A stretch of DNA of 34,716 bases, taken from contig NZ_JACXWX010000050.1 of the NCBI RefSeq assembly GCF_014764505.1, positions 1 through 34,716 of the forward strand. The letters are read 5' to 3'. Position 1 is the stretch's first letter; every line of letters begins with the position of its first letter. The stretch comes from Phormidium tenue FACHB-886 (GTDB taxonomy: Bacteria; Cyanobacteriota; Cyanobacteriia; Elainellales; Elainellaceae). A program made the position numbers and the translations under genes. Shown piece by piece: positions 24,906-32,748 of this stretch. The notes beneath the pieces are model-generated. The model saw only the letters and a list, made by a program, of their open reading frames with translations, made no database searches and was not told the origin of the DNA.

Positions 24906-25544
24906 ATGAACGACCTTAACCGCATCTTAATTTTATTCGCTCATCCTGCACTCGAAAAGTCATGGGTGAATCGACAGCTAATCCAAGCCATTCGAGGATT
25001 AGACTCGATCACGATTCACGATCTCTATGAGCGGTATCCCACTTTTAACATTGACGTAAAGTATGAGCAGGATCTCCTGCGTGCCCACGATATCATCGTT
25101 TTCCAGCATCCCTTCTACTGGTATAGCAGCCCTGCAATTCTCAAAGAGTGGCAAGATCTCGTGCTGGAGTATGAATTTGCCTATGGTCATACGGGGACTG
25201 CCCTCCGAGGGAAAAAGTTTCTCTCGGCAATTACGACGGGCGGCAGCGAGAAGGCTTACTGCCGTCAGGGATACAATCACTTCACAGTTCGAGAATTGCT
25301 GGCTCCCTTCGAGCAAACAGCGCGACTATGTGGGATGGAGTATCTGCCGCCTTTTGTGATTCAGGGAACACACAAGCTGCGAGAGCCAGAGCATATTGCC
25401 AAACATACGGAAGATTATCGGACAACGTTGATCGCCCTGCGAGACAACAGGATCCATTGGGATCGCCTTGAGCAGCTTAAACACCTGAACCTGAACCTAG
25501 AGCAGCTGATCAAAACACCGGAGACTGCACATCATGCACAATGA
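24906..25544 (+). CDS. KefF-like NAD(P)H quinone oxidoreductase
   Basis: 212 residues with the flavodoxin-like fold of the NQO1/KefF family. The beta1 and phosphate loop are ILILFAHPALEKSWVNRQL (7-25); DLYERYPTFNID (39-50) and FQHPFYWYSSPAILKEWQD (71-89) follow, the latter a family hallmark, and TTGGSEKAYCRQGYN (110-124) binds flavin. In E. coli KefF reduces quinones and is the ancillary activator of the KefC K+ efflux system. The stop overlaps the KefC-like start by 11 bases, strongly supporting the same role here. It is a cytosolic flavoprotein. No ribosome binding site is evident. Confidence 0.9.
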   Translation: MNDLNRILILFAHPALEKSWVNRQLIQAIRGLDSITIHDLYERYPTFNIDVKYEQDLLRAHDIIVFQHPFYWYSSPAILKEWQDLVLEYEFAYGHTGTALRGKKFLSAITTGGSEKAYCRQGYNHFTVRELLAPFEQTARLCGMEYLPPFVIQGTHKLREPEHIAKHTEDYRTTLIALRDNRIHWDRLEQLKHLNLNLEQLIKTPETAHHAQ

Positions 25545-27432
25545 GAGTTTATTTTTCCAGGCATTTATCTACCTAATGGCAGCAGTGTTGTCAGTGCCAA
25601 TCTCAAAACGACTAGGGCTGGGCTCTGTTTTGGGATACTTGATTGCTGGTGTAGTCATTGGTCCTTTTGGGCTGCATTTGGTGGGGCAGGAGGGGGAAGA
25701 TGTCATGCACTTCGCCGAGTTCGGCGTGGTAATGATGCTTTTTCTGGTGGGCTTAGAACTGCAGCCTTCCTTGCTCTGGAGACTGCGTACCCCGATTTTG
25801 GGGCTGGGCGGGCTGCAAGTCGTTGTCACTACGCTGGTGGTGGGTGTGATCAGTCTGCTGTTTGGGGTTCCCTGGCAAATCGGGCTGGCAGTAGGCATGA
25901 TTCTCTCCATGTCATCGACGGCGATCGTACTGCAAACGTTAAATGAGAAGGGTCTGACTAGAACCGAAGCTGGGCAGTCTGCCTTCTCAGTGCTGCTGTT
26001 TCAGGATATTGCTGTCATTCCTATCTTGGCGTTTTTGCCACTGCTAGCAATAGGCAACAGTGCATCAGTGGGTTTTGCGGCAAAGCAGGTGATGTTTGTG
26101 GCAGCAGAAACTACAGAACAAGGTGCTGCCCTACCGCCCTGGCAGCAGGCGTTGCTGGTGATGGCGGTCGTGGGAGGCATTATTGTCGGCGGACGGTTTC
26201 TCATGCGCCCGGTGTTTCGCTTCATTGCCGCAACTCGGCTGCGAGAAATTTTTACGGCAACGGCGTTGCTATTGGTGATCGGCATTGCGCTGGCAATGCA
26301 GCAGGTCGGGCTTTCTCCGGCTTTGGGGACGTTTGTGGCGGGCGTTGTGCTGGCAGACAATGAGTACCGTCATGAGCTAGAGAGCGACATCGATCCCTTC
26401 AAAGGCTTGCTATTGGGATTATTCTTCATTTCCGTAGGAGCCAGTATCAACTTTAATCTGCTGCTGCAACAGCCGCTGCTAATTTTGGGACTGGTGATCG
26501 GGCTGGCGCTCGTCAAATTTGCCGTTTTGCTGGCGCTGGGGCGATTCTTTAAGCTGGAGCTGAGCCAGAACTTGCTGTTTGCTTTTGCCTTAGCGCAGGG
26601 TGGAGAATTTGCCTTTGTGCTATTCTCCTTTGCGACACAGGCAAACGTACTGCCTACGGCGGTAGCAAGTCCTTTGGTTGGGGTTGTGGCGCTGTCAATG
26701 ATGCTGACCCCGCTGATCATGATCTTCAATGATAGGATCGTCCAACCCCGCTTTGCGGCACAGACAGACGAACGGGAAGCAGATGAGATTGACGATGGCG
26801 AAACCCCGGTAATCATTGCCGGATTTGGTCGGTTTGGGCAGATCGTGGGACGGCTGCTGCTTGCCAATGGCTGCCAAATCACCGTGCTAGATCACAGTCC
26901 CGGACAAATTGATCTGCTGCGCCGCTTTGGCTGGACGGTGTTCTATGGTGATGCCTCCCGGCTCGATCTTCTACATGCCGCAGGAGCCGAGCGAGCCAGG
27001 CTCTTGGTGGTGGCGATCGACGAACGCGAGAAAACACTAGAAATTGTGGAGCTAGCGCACAAGCATTTTCCGCATCTAAGAATTTTGGTGCGAGCGATCG
27101 ATCGCCGTCATGCTTACGAACTGATTCGCCATGGCGTTGATGCCGTCCGACGAGAGACTTTTGGTTCTGCCTTGGAAATGGGAGTTGACGCATTAAAGCT
27201 ACTAGGGATTCGTTCGCACCGGGCACATCGCGCTGCTCAAACCTTTAGACATCATGACGAAGAAGCCTTACGGGATGTAGCGGCAGCAGGGGATGAAGAT
27301 GATTCGGTGGTGATCGCTCGCTCACGACAGCTGGCAAGAGATTTGGAGCGGCTGCTGCAGACAGACCAACGAGAAATGACTCAAGATGTTGATCGAGCGT
27401 GGGATATCTCAGCACTGCGTAAGGATGCGTGA
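25534..27432 (+). CDS. KefB/KefC-like K+/H+ antiporter (CPA2) with RCK domain
   Basis: 632 residues. About twelve membrane helices span residues 5-405, with the CPA2 core sequences LGYLIAGVVIGPFGLHL, FLVGLELQP and the ion-site segment LLFQDIAVIPILAF. The cytosolic TrkA-N/RCK domain begins near 423 with the Rossmann loop IIAGFGRFGQ and has VLDHSP and FYGDASR. In Kef systems this domain binds glutathione and its adducts and gates K+ efflux, acidifying the cytosol to protect from electrophiles. A polar tail of about 70 residues follows the RCK part. It is translationally coupled to the KefF-like gene. Plain cation/proton antiporter function without glutathione control is the alternative. Confidence 0.92.
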   Translation: MHNESLFFQAFIYLMAAVLSVPISKRLGLGSVLGYLIAGVVIGPFGLHLVGQEGEDVMHFAEFGVVMMLFLVGLELQPSLLWRLRTPILGLGGLQVVVTTLVVGVISLLFGVPWQIGLAVGMILSMSSTAIVLQTLNEKGLTRTEAGQSAFSVLLFQDIAVIPILAFLPLLAIGNSASVGFAAKQVMFVAAETTEQGAALPPWQQALLVMAVVGGIIVGGRFLMRPVFRFIAATRLREIFTATALLLVIGIALAMQQVGLSPALGTFVAGVVLADNEYRHELESDIDPFKGLLLGLFFISVGASINFNLLLQQPLLILGLVIGLALVKFAVLLALGRFFKLELSQNLLFAFALAQGGEFAFVLFSFATQANVLPTAVASPLVGVVALSMMLTPLIMIFNDRIVQPRFAAQTDEREADEIDDGETPVIIAGFGRFGQIVGRLLLANGCQITVLDHSPGQIDLLRRFGWTVFYGDASRLDLLHAAGAERARLLVVAIDEREKTLEIVELAHKHFPHLRILVRAIDRRHAYELIRHGVDAVRRETFGSALEMGVDALKLLGIRSHRAHRAAQTFRHHDEEALRDVAAAGDEDDSVVIARSRQLARDLERLLQTDQREMTQDVDRAWDISALRKDA

Positions 27433-27451
27433 TGCTGGGCTGTAGTACGCA

Positions 27452-28240
27452 CTAAAGGGCTGTACTCAAAATCGGTGTGCCTGCATGCTTCTGCGGTGCT
27501 GTTACATCTTCGATCGTGACTGCAACTCGCACAACCAAGTCTTTCGATCGATATACGGATGGCAATGTCACGGTTTGAGAGGTACTGCCTTCTGCATCAA
27601 CCTGAAAGACTCCGGTGAGAATGGAAGCCTTCTTATCTTTAGTGAAAGGGGCATCTGGCTTCACGATTGTCCAGAGTACATAGGTCTTTCCGGGCGGCAA
27701 AGGAGGTAAGTTCTGAGCAGTTAGAACAGCATCCAGCCGACTGGGATTAACGACCACAGTGGCAGTAGCAGTGCTAGCTATGCTCGTACTTTGTAGCGCA
27801 TAGGTCATTGGTTCTGGATTATTGGGAAGAACAGGCTGGGAAATTTGCCGTGTGGCTTGCAGAGCGCTCCAGAGGTGATAATTGTTGAAGCTTAAGACGA
27901 CGATTGCCACTGCTGCCGCTATGCGGATTGCGCTAGTCCAGCGGTATGGGTGAATGAAGAAGCGAGCTGTGGGCGAGGGATTATGGGTTGGGTTGCTGCG
28001 GATTGAGTTGAGTTGAGGATTGGCGTTTAGAATAGCTGCCCGCAGGTAGGTAGGAGGCTGCACTTCGGCTGAAGCATAAACGAGTTCCAACGTTTTCTGA
28101 ATCTTTTCCGCTTCGCTTGTAATCGCCGGGTCATCTGTGAGCAGTCGCTGCAGTTCTGCTGCTTCTGCTGCATTAAGGTTGCCCAGAATATATCCTGCGA
28201 TGAGAAACTGTAAATGTTCTAAATGCATTGACCCGTTCAT
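27452..28240 (-). CDS. RskA-like anti-sigma factor
   Basis: 262 residues from ATG 28240 (a second Met at codon 5). The N-terminus HLQFLIAGYILGNLNAAEAA with a helical bundle to about residue 65 matches the sigma-binding part of anti-sigma-K type proteins. One membrane helix is at about 106-123 (IRIAAAVAIVVLSF). The outside domain has the RskA features LPPLPPGKTYVLWTI (175-189), TGVFQVDAEGS and VAVTIEDVTAPQKHAGTPIL near the end. It should hold an ECF sigma factor at the membrane until released, but no sigma gene is adjacent in this window. It ends 19 bp from the KefC-like gene, converging with it. Confidence 0.85.
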   Translation of the reverse strand: MNGSMHLEHLQFLIAGYILGNLNAAEAAELQRLLTDDPAITSEAEKIQKTLELVYASAEVQPPTYLRAAILNANPQLNSIRSNPTHNPSPTARFFIHPYRWTSAIRIAAAVAIVVLSFNNYHLWSALQATRQISQPVLPNNPEPMTYALQSTSIASTATATVVVNPSRLDAVLTAQNLPPLPPGKTYVLWTIVKPDAPFTKDKKASILTGVFQVDAEGSTSQTVTLPSVYRSKDLVVRVAVTIEDVTAPQKHAGTPILSTAL

Positions 28241-28465
28241 AGATGTCTGATAAAGCTTAAGCAGTATGTTGAATTAAAGAATAAGTGATGTGGCGATTTC
28301 TGGATCTAGAACGGGAAAAGGGCCAACCCCTGACGCTCCGAATGCTTAAAGCGACAGGAAAGCTGACCATGAAGATAATTAAATTGAATAATCAGGATAT
28401 TAACCTTTGCAGGAGTTACGATCGAAAGTCTAGATCTAGAAGCAGCGGATTAAGTTTGATTCAGG

Positions 28466-28699
28466 CTAAAGCAAACTGTCGGTTTCTGGTGGGTTTACAT
28501 CACAGTCATAGCTACGATCGAATAGCTGAAAAGGAAGTAAATCGGTGAGGAAAGTCAAGACACCGCCAACGCCCTCACAGGGGTTTGTTAAGGGTGGAAT
28601 TGTTTGGGCTTTGACGCTGCTGCTTGCCACTACAAGGATCGTCAGGGTTAGTCCTAAACCCATAAATGAGCGATGTAGAGTTTTGGTTGCTTTTGCCAT
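28466..28699 (-). CDS. Small secreted protein, two cysteines
   Basis: 77 residues from ATG 28699. AAAAGGAG lies 7 bases before this ATG, whereas the ATG two codons earlier (28705) abuts the ribosome binding site. A classic signal peptide (basic MAKATKTLHRS, hydrophobic MGLGLTLTILVV, cleavage after SSSVKA) leaves about 46 mature residues with two Cys (NPCEG and YDCDV) and an acidic end. The family is not recognised. It is 226 bp upstream of the anti-sigma gene on the same strand, so it could be part of that regulon. Confidence 0.6.
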   Translation of the reverse strand: MAKATKTLHRSFMGLGLTLTILVVASSSVKAQTIPPLTNPCEGVGGVLTFLTDLLPFQLFDRSYDCDVNPPETDSLL

Positions 28700-28948
28700 G
28701 AACATTCTCCTTTTGGTTCTTAGTGAGCGGTGACAATGAGTAAACTCTCATGAGCAAATCCGGTTAATGACCAGATATTGCTTGTTTTTTGCCAATTGCC
28801 CAACTAGGTGAGTGAATTTGAACAACTTTAGTACGCCTGCGATCGCAGATTGGACGCACTTTTTCTGAAGAAACTTTTCAGCCTGCATTTGTGCCTAGCT
28901 CTGGGAGCCGCTCAGCACAGACCTGACGCAAATTCTACATAAAGCAAA

Positions 28949-28990
28949 AATGCGGGCGTTAGCAGTCCTCGCACCGCTAACGCCCACATT
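28949..28990 (-). terminator. Terminator of the coiled-coil gene
   Basis: GGGCGTTAGC and GCTAACGCCC form a perfect 10-bp stem, extended by flanking pairs. On the minus strand it is followed by GCATTTTTGC, a T5 tract. It lies about 150 bp past the stop of the gene at 29140-29616, which it may terminate. Confidence 0.6.
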
Positions 28991-29013
28991 CTCAACGTTA
29001 TGAATGGCAATTA

Positions 29014-29086
29014 TGGCACTACGCGCCTAGATCGAGGTGTTTTTACACAAAAAGATTCGTCCTGACAGGTTAGGCGTGGCGCTATA
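29014..29086. repeat. Dispersed intergenic repeat, copy B
   Basis: GGCACTACGCGCCTAGATC followed by GAG, an A/T-rich core with ACACAAAAAGATTCG, and GCGCTATA match copy A near 23181-23316 with mostly transition differences. It sits in the 440-bp gap (28700-29139) that otherwise holds only the terminator hairpin. Confidence 0.45.
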
Positions 29087-29139
29087 AGAGATAGAGACGG
29101 ACTAGGTAGCCATTGGCTCTCTCAACCCTCTTCTGAGTT

Positions 29140-29616
29140 TTATTCTGTCCGTAGGGCAAGATCAAGCACTTTTCTGGCAGACTCAGCTTGCACTCTCGCT
29201 TGCTTATACTGAATATTTGCCTGAGCAAATGTACTCAACACCTTCAACCCTTGCTTGAGCTGCTCTAGTTGCTCTTCTTTAATTCGCTCATCTGAGAACA
29301 ACAGATCGATCAATTCCCGGATCTGCAATGCCTCTTCCCGCGTTTGCTCCACTTTAGTTTTCAGCTTAATCAGCTGATGCAAAACCTGCACTGCCTCAGA
29401 AACTTCATCCACCTCGGCTTGAATCGATTCAGTGGGTTGGGGGTCTTCTGCCAAAATTAGTTCGTCCTGTGTCAGACCGTTCGGAAGTTCGATCGTTTGC
29501 TCATCGAGTAGTTGATACGCTTGCTCCATTGCCTTTTGCCGCGATGCTTTGGAGTCTTTGCTTCCGGGTACAACAAGACTGACTTCTGGGTGTTCTTTAA
29601 GGGTATAGGTGGGCAT
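29140..29616 (-). CDS. Hypothetical coiled-coil protein
   Basis: 158 residues, no recognised domain. The N-terminal part (1-30) has short beta strands (YTLKEHPEVSLVVPG) and a basic helix KASRQKAMEQAYQLL. Residues 65-155 are almost entirely helical, rich in Glu, Gln, Lys and Leu with heptad spacing (VLHQLIKLKTKVEQTREEAL, then EEQLEQLKQGLKVL). It is soluble and probably self-associating. It looks like a cyanobacterial conserved hypothetical. The ribosome binding site is weak. It is a monocistronic minus-strand gene. Confidence 0.65.
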   Translation of the reverse strand: MPTYTLKEHPEVSLVVPGSKDSKASRQKAMEQAYQLLDEQTIELPNGLTQDELILAEDPQPTESIQAEVDEVSEAVQVLHQLIKLKTKVEQTREEALQIRELIDLLFSDERIKEEQLEQLKQGLKVLSTFAQANIQYKQARVQAESARKVLDLALRTE

Positions 29617-29920
29617 AGTGCTTACTGAGTACCTTTATACTAATCTAAATGTACACCGAGATTTATAGAACGGACGATTTGTGGGTTAAGTTTTCCGATG
29701 TGGCTGGCGGCAAGGCTTTGAGAGGTAGGACGATCGTGTTATTGCCTTCACCAATGCGGAGACAGCAAAATCCCAATTGCCCTCATGTCTACACTCAGCT
29801 CGTGGCTCATGTAAATATAGCGCTATACAAAAATTCGGGCTTCGGCGGCATGGGATGCCATCAAAGCCCGCTTGCTGGAAACGGCTTAGAAGCCGATCGA
29901 AGATTCCATTCTGCAAAAAG
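29617..29920. other. Gap between coiled-coil and carotenoid-protein genes
   Basis: About 300 bp. It holds the terminator at 29826-29870. The plus-strand frame at 29649-29924 and the minus-strand frame at 29686-29979 run through this terminator and are not real. Nothing else is seen. Confidence 0.6.
29826..29870 (-). terminator. Terminator after the carotenoid-protein gene
   Basis: On the minus strand, CGGGCTT...AAGCCCG encloses an inner GGCAT/ATGCC stem and is followed by GAATTTTTG. The nested stem with T5 tract lies 51-95 bp after the stop of the gene at 29921, a good factor-independent terminator. Confidence 0.7.
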
Positions 29921-30382
29921 TTAGGCGGAAGCGCCCATATCGCGGACAATACTCCGCATGAAGTTGATACGCTCCTCAAAGTCCACCTGCTTAATCAGGT
30001 TGGTAAACTCTTCTGTTTGAGAAGGCAGCTTATAGTCAGAAGGAACTTGGATAACTTCGCCTTGCTCCATCCCCTTTCCAAGCAACAGCCAAAGCTCAAT
30101 ACGAGCGCTAGGATCAAACGCTGCATACTCACGGCTGAATTCAGATTCTTTAGACTTCTCAAGAATGTCCCGCTGTGCTTGCAGTTGTTCCTGCTGAGGC
30201 AGTGATTTAATGCGATGATAGACTGCCGTTGCCAAGTTATCGGATTCGTAGGGAGGTCCAGGATTCAGGTTGTCTTTGATATCTAGATAGCCAAACCACA
30301 GCAGCGCAAGCTTAGTATCTGTGTCATAGCTATTGAATTTGTCGATCGCTTGCTTGGTGGTATCACTGGTAGCGTATGTCAT
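29921..30382 (-). CDS. Helical carotenoid protein (OCP N-terminal domain homologue)
   Basis: 153 residues, the size of a stand-alone OCP N-terminal domain. LALLWFGYLDIKD (25-37) aligns with the OCP segment carrying W41 and Y44 (here W29, Y32). IELWLLLGKGMEQGEVIQVP aligns with the segment around OCP W110 (here W98), and the end FEERINFMRSIVRDMG matches the last helices. These residues line the carotenoid tunnel. HCPs bind a ketocarotenoid and quench singlet oxygen, and some quench phycobilisomes; which paralogue group this is cannot be set by eye. No C-terminal-domain homologue (CTDH) lies next to it. AAGGA is 6 bases before the ATG. Confidence 0.92.
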   Translation of the reverse strand: MTYATSDTTKQAIDKFNSYDTDTKLALLWFGYLDIKDNLNPGPPYESDNLATAVYHRIKSLPQQEQLQAQRDILEKSKESEFSREYAAFDPSARIELWLLLGKGMEQGEVIQVPSDYKLPSQTEEFTNLIKQVDFEERINFMRSIVRDMGASA

Positions 30383-30688
30383 AGTGGTCCTTCAAAATCT
30401 ACAGTTAGGCTGCTAGCCACGCTTAGTAACTTAACGAATCGATCTAGTTTTTTTGCCCTGCTAACGACAGAAGTTGCACTCATAACGCATGACAGATGGA
30501 AAAACAGGATGAATTGCGCCAATAGGTAGCAATGGCTACTTTTCTTTGTCAGGCGGACAATCTGACTTTCTCCGATCTTTAGATCAGACTTTTTCTGGCT
30601 GACGAATAGAAAAAGATTTTCTATCCTCAAAATGCTCCTTCTTCTTACTGTATTTGCCTTGTATACTAGACCCCCTTTGAGGAGAAAC
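30383..30688. promoter_or_regulatory. Divergent promoter region of HCP and GNAT genes
   Basis: About 305 bp between divergent genes. It contains a palindrome ATAGAAAA-AGA-TTTTCTAT (30606-30624) and a TATACT box (30662-30667) upstream of the GNAT gene with a poor -35. Overlapping frames here are not credible genes. Confidence 0.4.
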
Positions 30689-31213
30689 ATGATTGAAACG
30701 ATCGCAACCGATCGGCTGCTTCTCACGCCTGTGTCCAAGCAGGATGCCGAAGAACTTCACCACTTATGGATGCATCCACTCGTGCGTCGGTATTTATTCG
30801 ATGACAAAGTTCTTCCGCTCAGCGAGACTGAAGCATTTATCGCAAAAAGCCTCGAATTCTCACAAACTGAACATAACGAGCTGTGGTTGGCAAGGCTCAA
30901 AAACAGCCCAACTATCGTAGGTTTCGGAGGGTACTGGACATTTTTTGATCCGCCAGAAGTTCAGCTCATCTATGGTTTATCGAACGACTATTGGGGACAA
31001 GGGCTCGCCACCGAGATGGCAAGCGCAATGGTGCAATATGGCTTTGAAACGCATCAGTTTGATGTAATTCGTGCCAGCACCAACAGTCCCAACGTTGCTT
31101 CGATCGCAGTGATGAAACGGCTGGGAATGGCTTATGAGAAACAAGCAACGATTGACGGACAAGATTTAATCTTCTACAGGTTAAACCGCGATCGTTACTC
31201 CAAAGGCAGATAG
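30689..31213 (+). CDS. GNAT acetyltransferase, RimJ/RimL type
   Basis: 174 residues starting MIETIATDRLLLTPVSKQDA. This start has GAGGAG just upstream; the frame is open 19 codons further, but that lead is hydrophobic, lies over the promoter and lacks a binding site. Acetyltransf_3 features: TDRLLLTP at the start, IVGFGGYW in the middle, VQLIYGLSNDYWGQGLATEM (the acetyl-CoA pyrophosphate loop Q/RxxGxA as GQGLAT) and VIRASTNSPNVASIAVMKRLG. It transfers an acetyl group from acetyl-CoA to an amine, perhaps an N-terminal amino group; the substrate is unknown. Confidence 0.9.
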   Translation: MIETIATDRLLLTPVSKQDAEELHHLWMHPLVRRYLFDDKVLPLSETEAFIAKSLEFSQTEHNELWLARLKNSPTIVGFGGYWTFFDPPEVQLIYGLSNDYWGQGLATEMASAMVQYGFETHQFDVIRASTNSPNVASIAVMKRLGMAYEKQATIDGQDLIFYRLNRDRYSKGR

Positions 31214-31248
31214 CTTAGCAACTCATAGCCGCAGCCATTTTCAGTAGG

Positions 31249-31881
31249 CTAAGGCGACGAACGCAGATATTCAGGAATTTGCGTTGGAACCGTCCATTTG
31301 TAGAGAATTCGGAGGCGATCGGCTGGCACTACTACTGTTTCTTCAGGTTGCCACTCGCCCATGTCAAACCCATGGGAGATGATTCGAGTTCCGGGCTTTA
31401 GCTGCTGCAATAGCACGGGTCGTAGTCGGAGGTTGACCTCTGGCAGTAAATAAAGCGTGACAACAGTTGCCTCACTGAAGTCAGTTTGAAACAGATCTTG
31501 CTGGCGGAACTGGACGCGATCGGCAACCCCTGCAGCTTGGGCATTTGCAGTTGCTTGCTGCACTAACTCTGGGTCAATTTCAATTCCCACACCCCGCGCC
31601 CCAAACTGCTTGGCAGCGGTGATGACTACCCGACCATCGCCACTGCCCAGGTCATAAACGATATCCTCAGGTCCAACCTTGGCTAACTCCAGCATCCGAT
31701 CGACAACGACCTGCGGTGTGGCGACGTAAGGGGCATCAAGTGGCTCTTGCTCCGCCTGAGATACCGTAAGCGAAGCTGGGGGTTCGGTGGCTTGAGCAGG
31801 CAGAAGCAAAGCGTGTGGATCTCCAGCAAGATAACTCAGCCCTAGCGCAGTCAACAACCCTAGACTCCGGTTTGTGCTCAT
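31249..31881 (-). CDS. Class I SAM methyltransferase with N-terminal signal/anchor
   Basis: 210 residues. Residues 6-31 form a hydrophobic signal-like segment ending in LLPAQA. The methyltransferase core then starts at PYVATPQVVVDRMLELAKVG. The SAM motif is VYDLGSGDGRVVITAA (75-90), the acidic residue is in GVGIEIDPEL, and QFRQQDLFQTDF and TVVTLYLLPEVN follow. This resembles the FAM173/ATPSCKMT-like lysine methyltransferases and their bacterial relatives. AGGAGG is 8 bases before the ATG, so the start with the signal is well supported. A methyltransferase outside the cytoplasm would lack SAM, so the segment may be an uncleaved anchor. The target is unknown. Confidence 0.82.
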   Translation of the reverse strand: MSTNRSLGLLTALGLSYLAGDPHALLLPAQATEPPASLTVSQAEQEPLDAPYVATPQVVVDRMLELAKVGPEDIVYDLGSGDGRVVITAAKQFGARGVGIEIDPELVQQATANAQAAGVADRVQFRQQDLFQTDFSEATVVTLYLLPEVNLRLRPVLLQQLKPGTRIISHGFDMGEWQPEETVVVPADRLRILYKWTVPTQIPEYLRSSP

Positions 31882-32467
31882 TAAACCAACCTCCTGCAGC
31901 AGAAATAGTAGAGTAAATCCTCTTGTTTCGCCTACCGCGACGGTTAAGCGTTTAGAGTTATCGTGTGTGTCAGCATCGCTAGAATAACACCAGCAGCGAT
32001 CGCAGTTGTAGCAGTTCTCCCTTTAGAGGCTGTTTCAAAAGTATCGAATGTTATCTGTTTGTCCTCTAACTCTACAGCTTCTATAGCGCTTCGCGCTCAA
32101 TTAAAGGATAGTTTTTGTTGTGTGCTGTGCGGAGCACAGCACACAACAAAAACTATCCTTCACGCAATTGAAAATTAGTCTTTAAGCCTGGTTTGCGTTA
32201 GCTGCTGGGATATGTAGTCTCTTTTGCTATCCAGCCTTTCCCAAAAGAAAAATAGTAGAATTCTTGTAGGATTAATCACTTTCTGACCTATCCATATACC
32301 TATTCTATAAGGCATAAAGCAGGTATAGGGAAAAACACTATCATTCATCACTATGACAATAACGTAAGGAATTAAAAGTTAAGCTGAGCCTCTAGTATGA
32401 GGATACATTACAGAAGCAAACCTAGAATACAAAAACGTACGCCTAGTTCTGTAGGGAAGAATAAGCA
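31882..32467. other. Intergenic region with long palindrome
   Basis: About 590 bp between divergent genes, holding the 27-bp-arm palindrome and its lead-in (32084-32160). The frame 31963-32178 runs straight through the palindrome and is not a gene. The 270 bp before the DUF2795 gene is AT-rich and probably holds its promoter, but I cannot fix the boxes. Confidence 0.5.
32084..32160. repeat. 27-bp-arm perfect palindrome with lead-in, copy 1
   Basis: Arms 32104-32130 and 32134-32160 match without a mismatch around the 3-base loop GGA. The tip is GCTGTGC-GGA-GCACAGC. The lead-in TATAGCGCTTCGCGCTCAA precedes it. Copy 2 is at 34524-34597. Confidence 0.85.
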
Positions 32468-32662
32468 ATGACTAAAGTTAATCCAATTCAACTTCAAAAG
32501 TTTCTCAAAGGGATCGACTATCCAGCCAAGAAAGAAGATTTGCTGAGCCATGCCAAACAGCATGGTGCTGATGAAAATGTTCTCAGCACTCTGGAGCAGC
32601 TACCTGAAGAAGAATATGAGACTCCAACAGAAGTTAGTCAGGCTGTTGGCAGCATTGAGTAG
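32468..32662 (+). CDS. DUF2795 domain protein
   Basis: 64 residues that are the DUF2795 domain alone: NPIQLQKFLKGIDYPAKKED, LLSHAKQHGADENVLSTLEQ and LPEEEYETPTEVSQAVG. These small acidic helical proteins are common in cyanobacteria and actinobacteria and have no assigned function; some are stress-linked. GGGAAG lies about 10 bases before the ATG. A strong hairpin follows 14 bp after the stop. Confidence 0.9.
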   Translation: MTKVNPIQLQKFLKGIDYPAKKEDLLSHAKQHGADENVLSTLEQLPEEEYETPTEVSQAVGSIE

Positions 32663-32675
32663 TTTCGTCGAATGA

Positions 32676-32716
32676 GCAGAATGGGGTGTCATGCTATACA
32701 TGACACCCCATTCTGC
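32676..32716. terminator. 18-bp-arm hairpin between convergent genes
   Basis: The arms GCAGAATGGGGTGTCATG and CATGACACCCCATTCTGC are perfect complements around CTATA. It lies between the stop of the DUF2795 gene and the stop of recQ, which converge, so it can serve both strands. It lacks a T tract. Confidence 0.65.
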
Positions 32717-32748
32717 ATTAGCGACAGACGCAGCGGTTTTGAATAACA

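Noticed and set aside
26370-26882. 170-codon minus-strand frame inside the KefC-like gene
   Set aside because: A shadow of the antiporter; Ser/Pro-rich composition typical of an antisense frame and no start signal.
29649-29979. Overlapping plus and minus frames between the coiled-coil and carotenoid-protein genes
   Set aside because: They run through a nested terminator hairpin and into the end of the carotenoid-protein gene; no ribosome binding site or family.
31963-32178. 71-codon plus-strand frame
   Set aside because: Its second half is the 27-bp-arm palindrome, so the frame is accidental.
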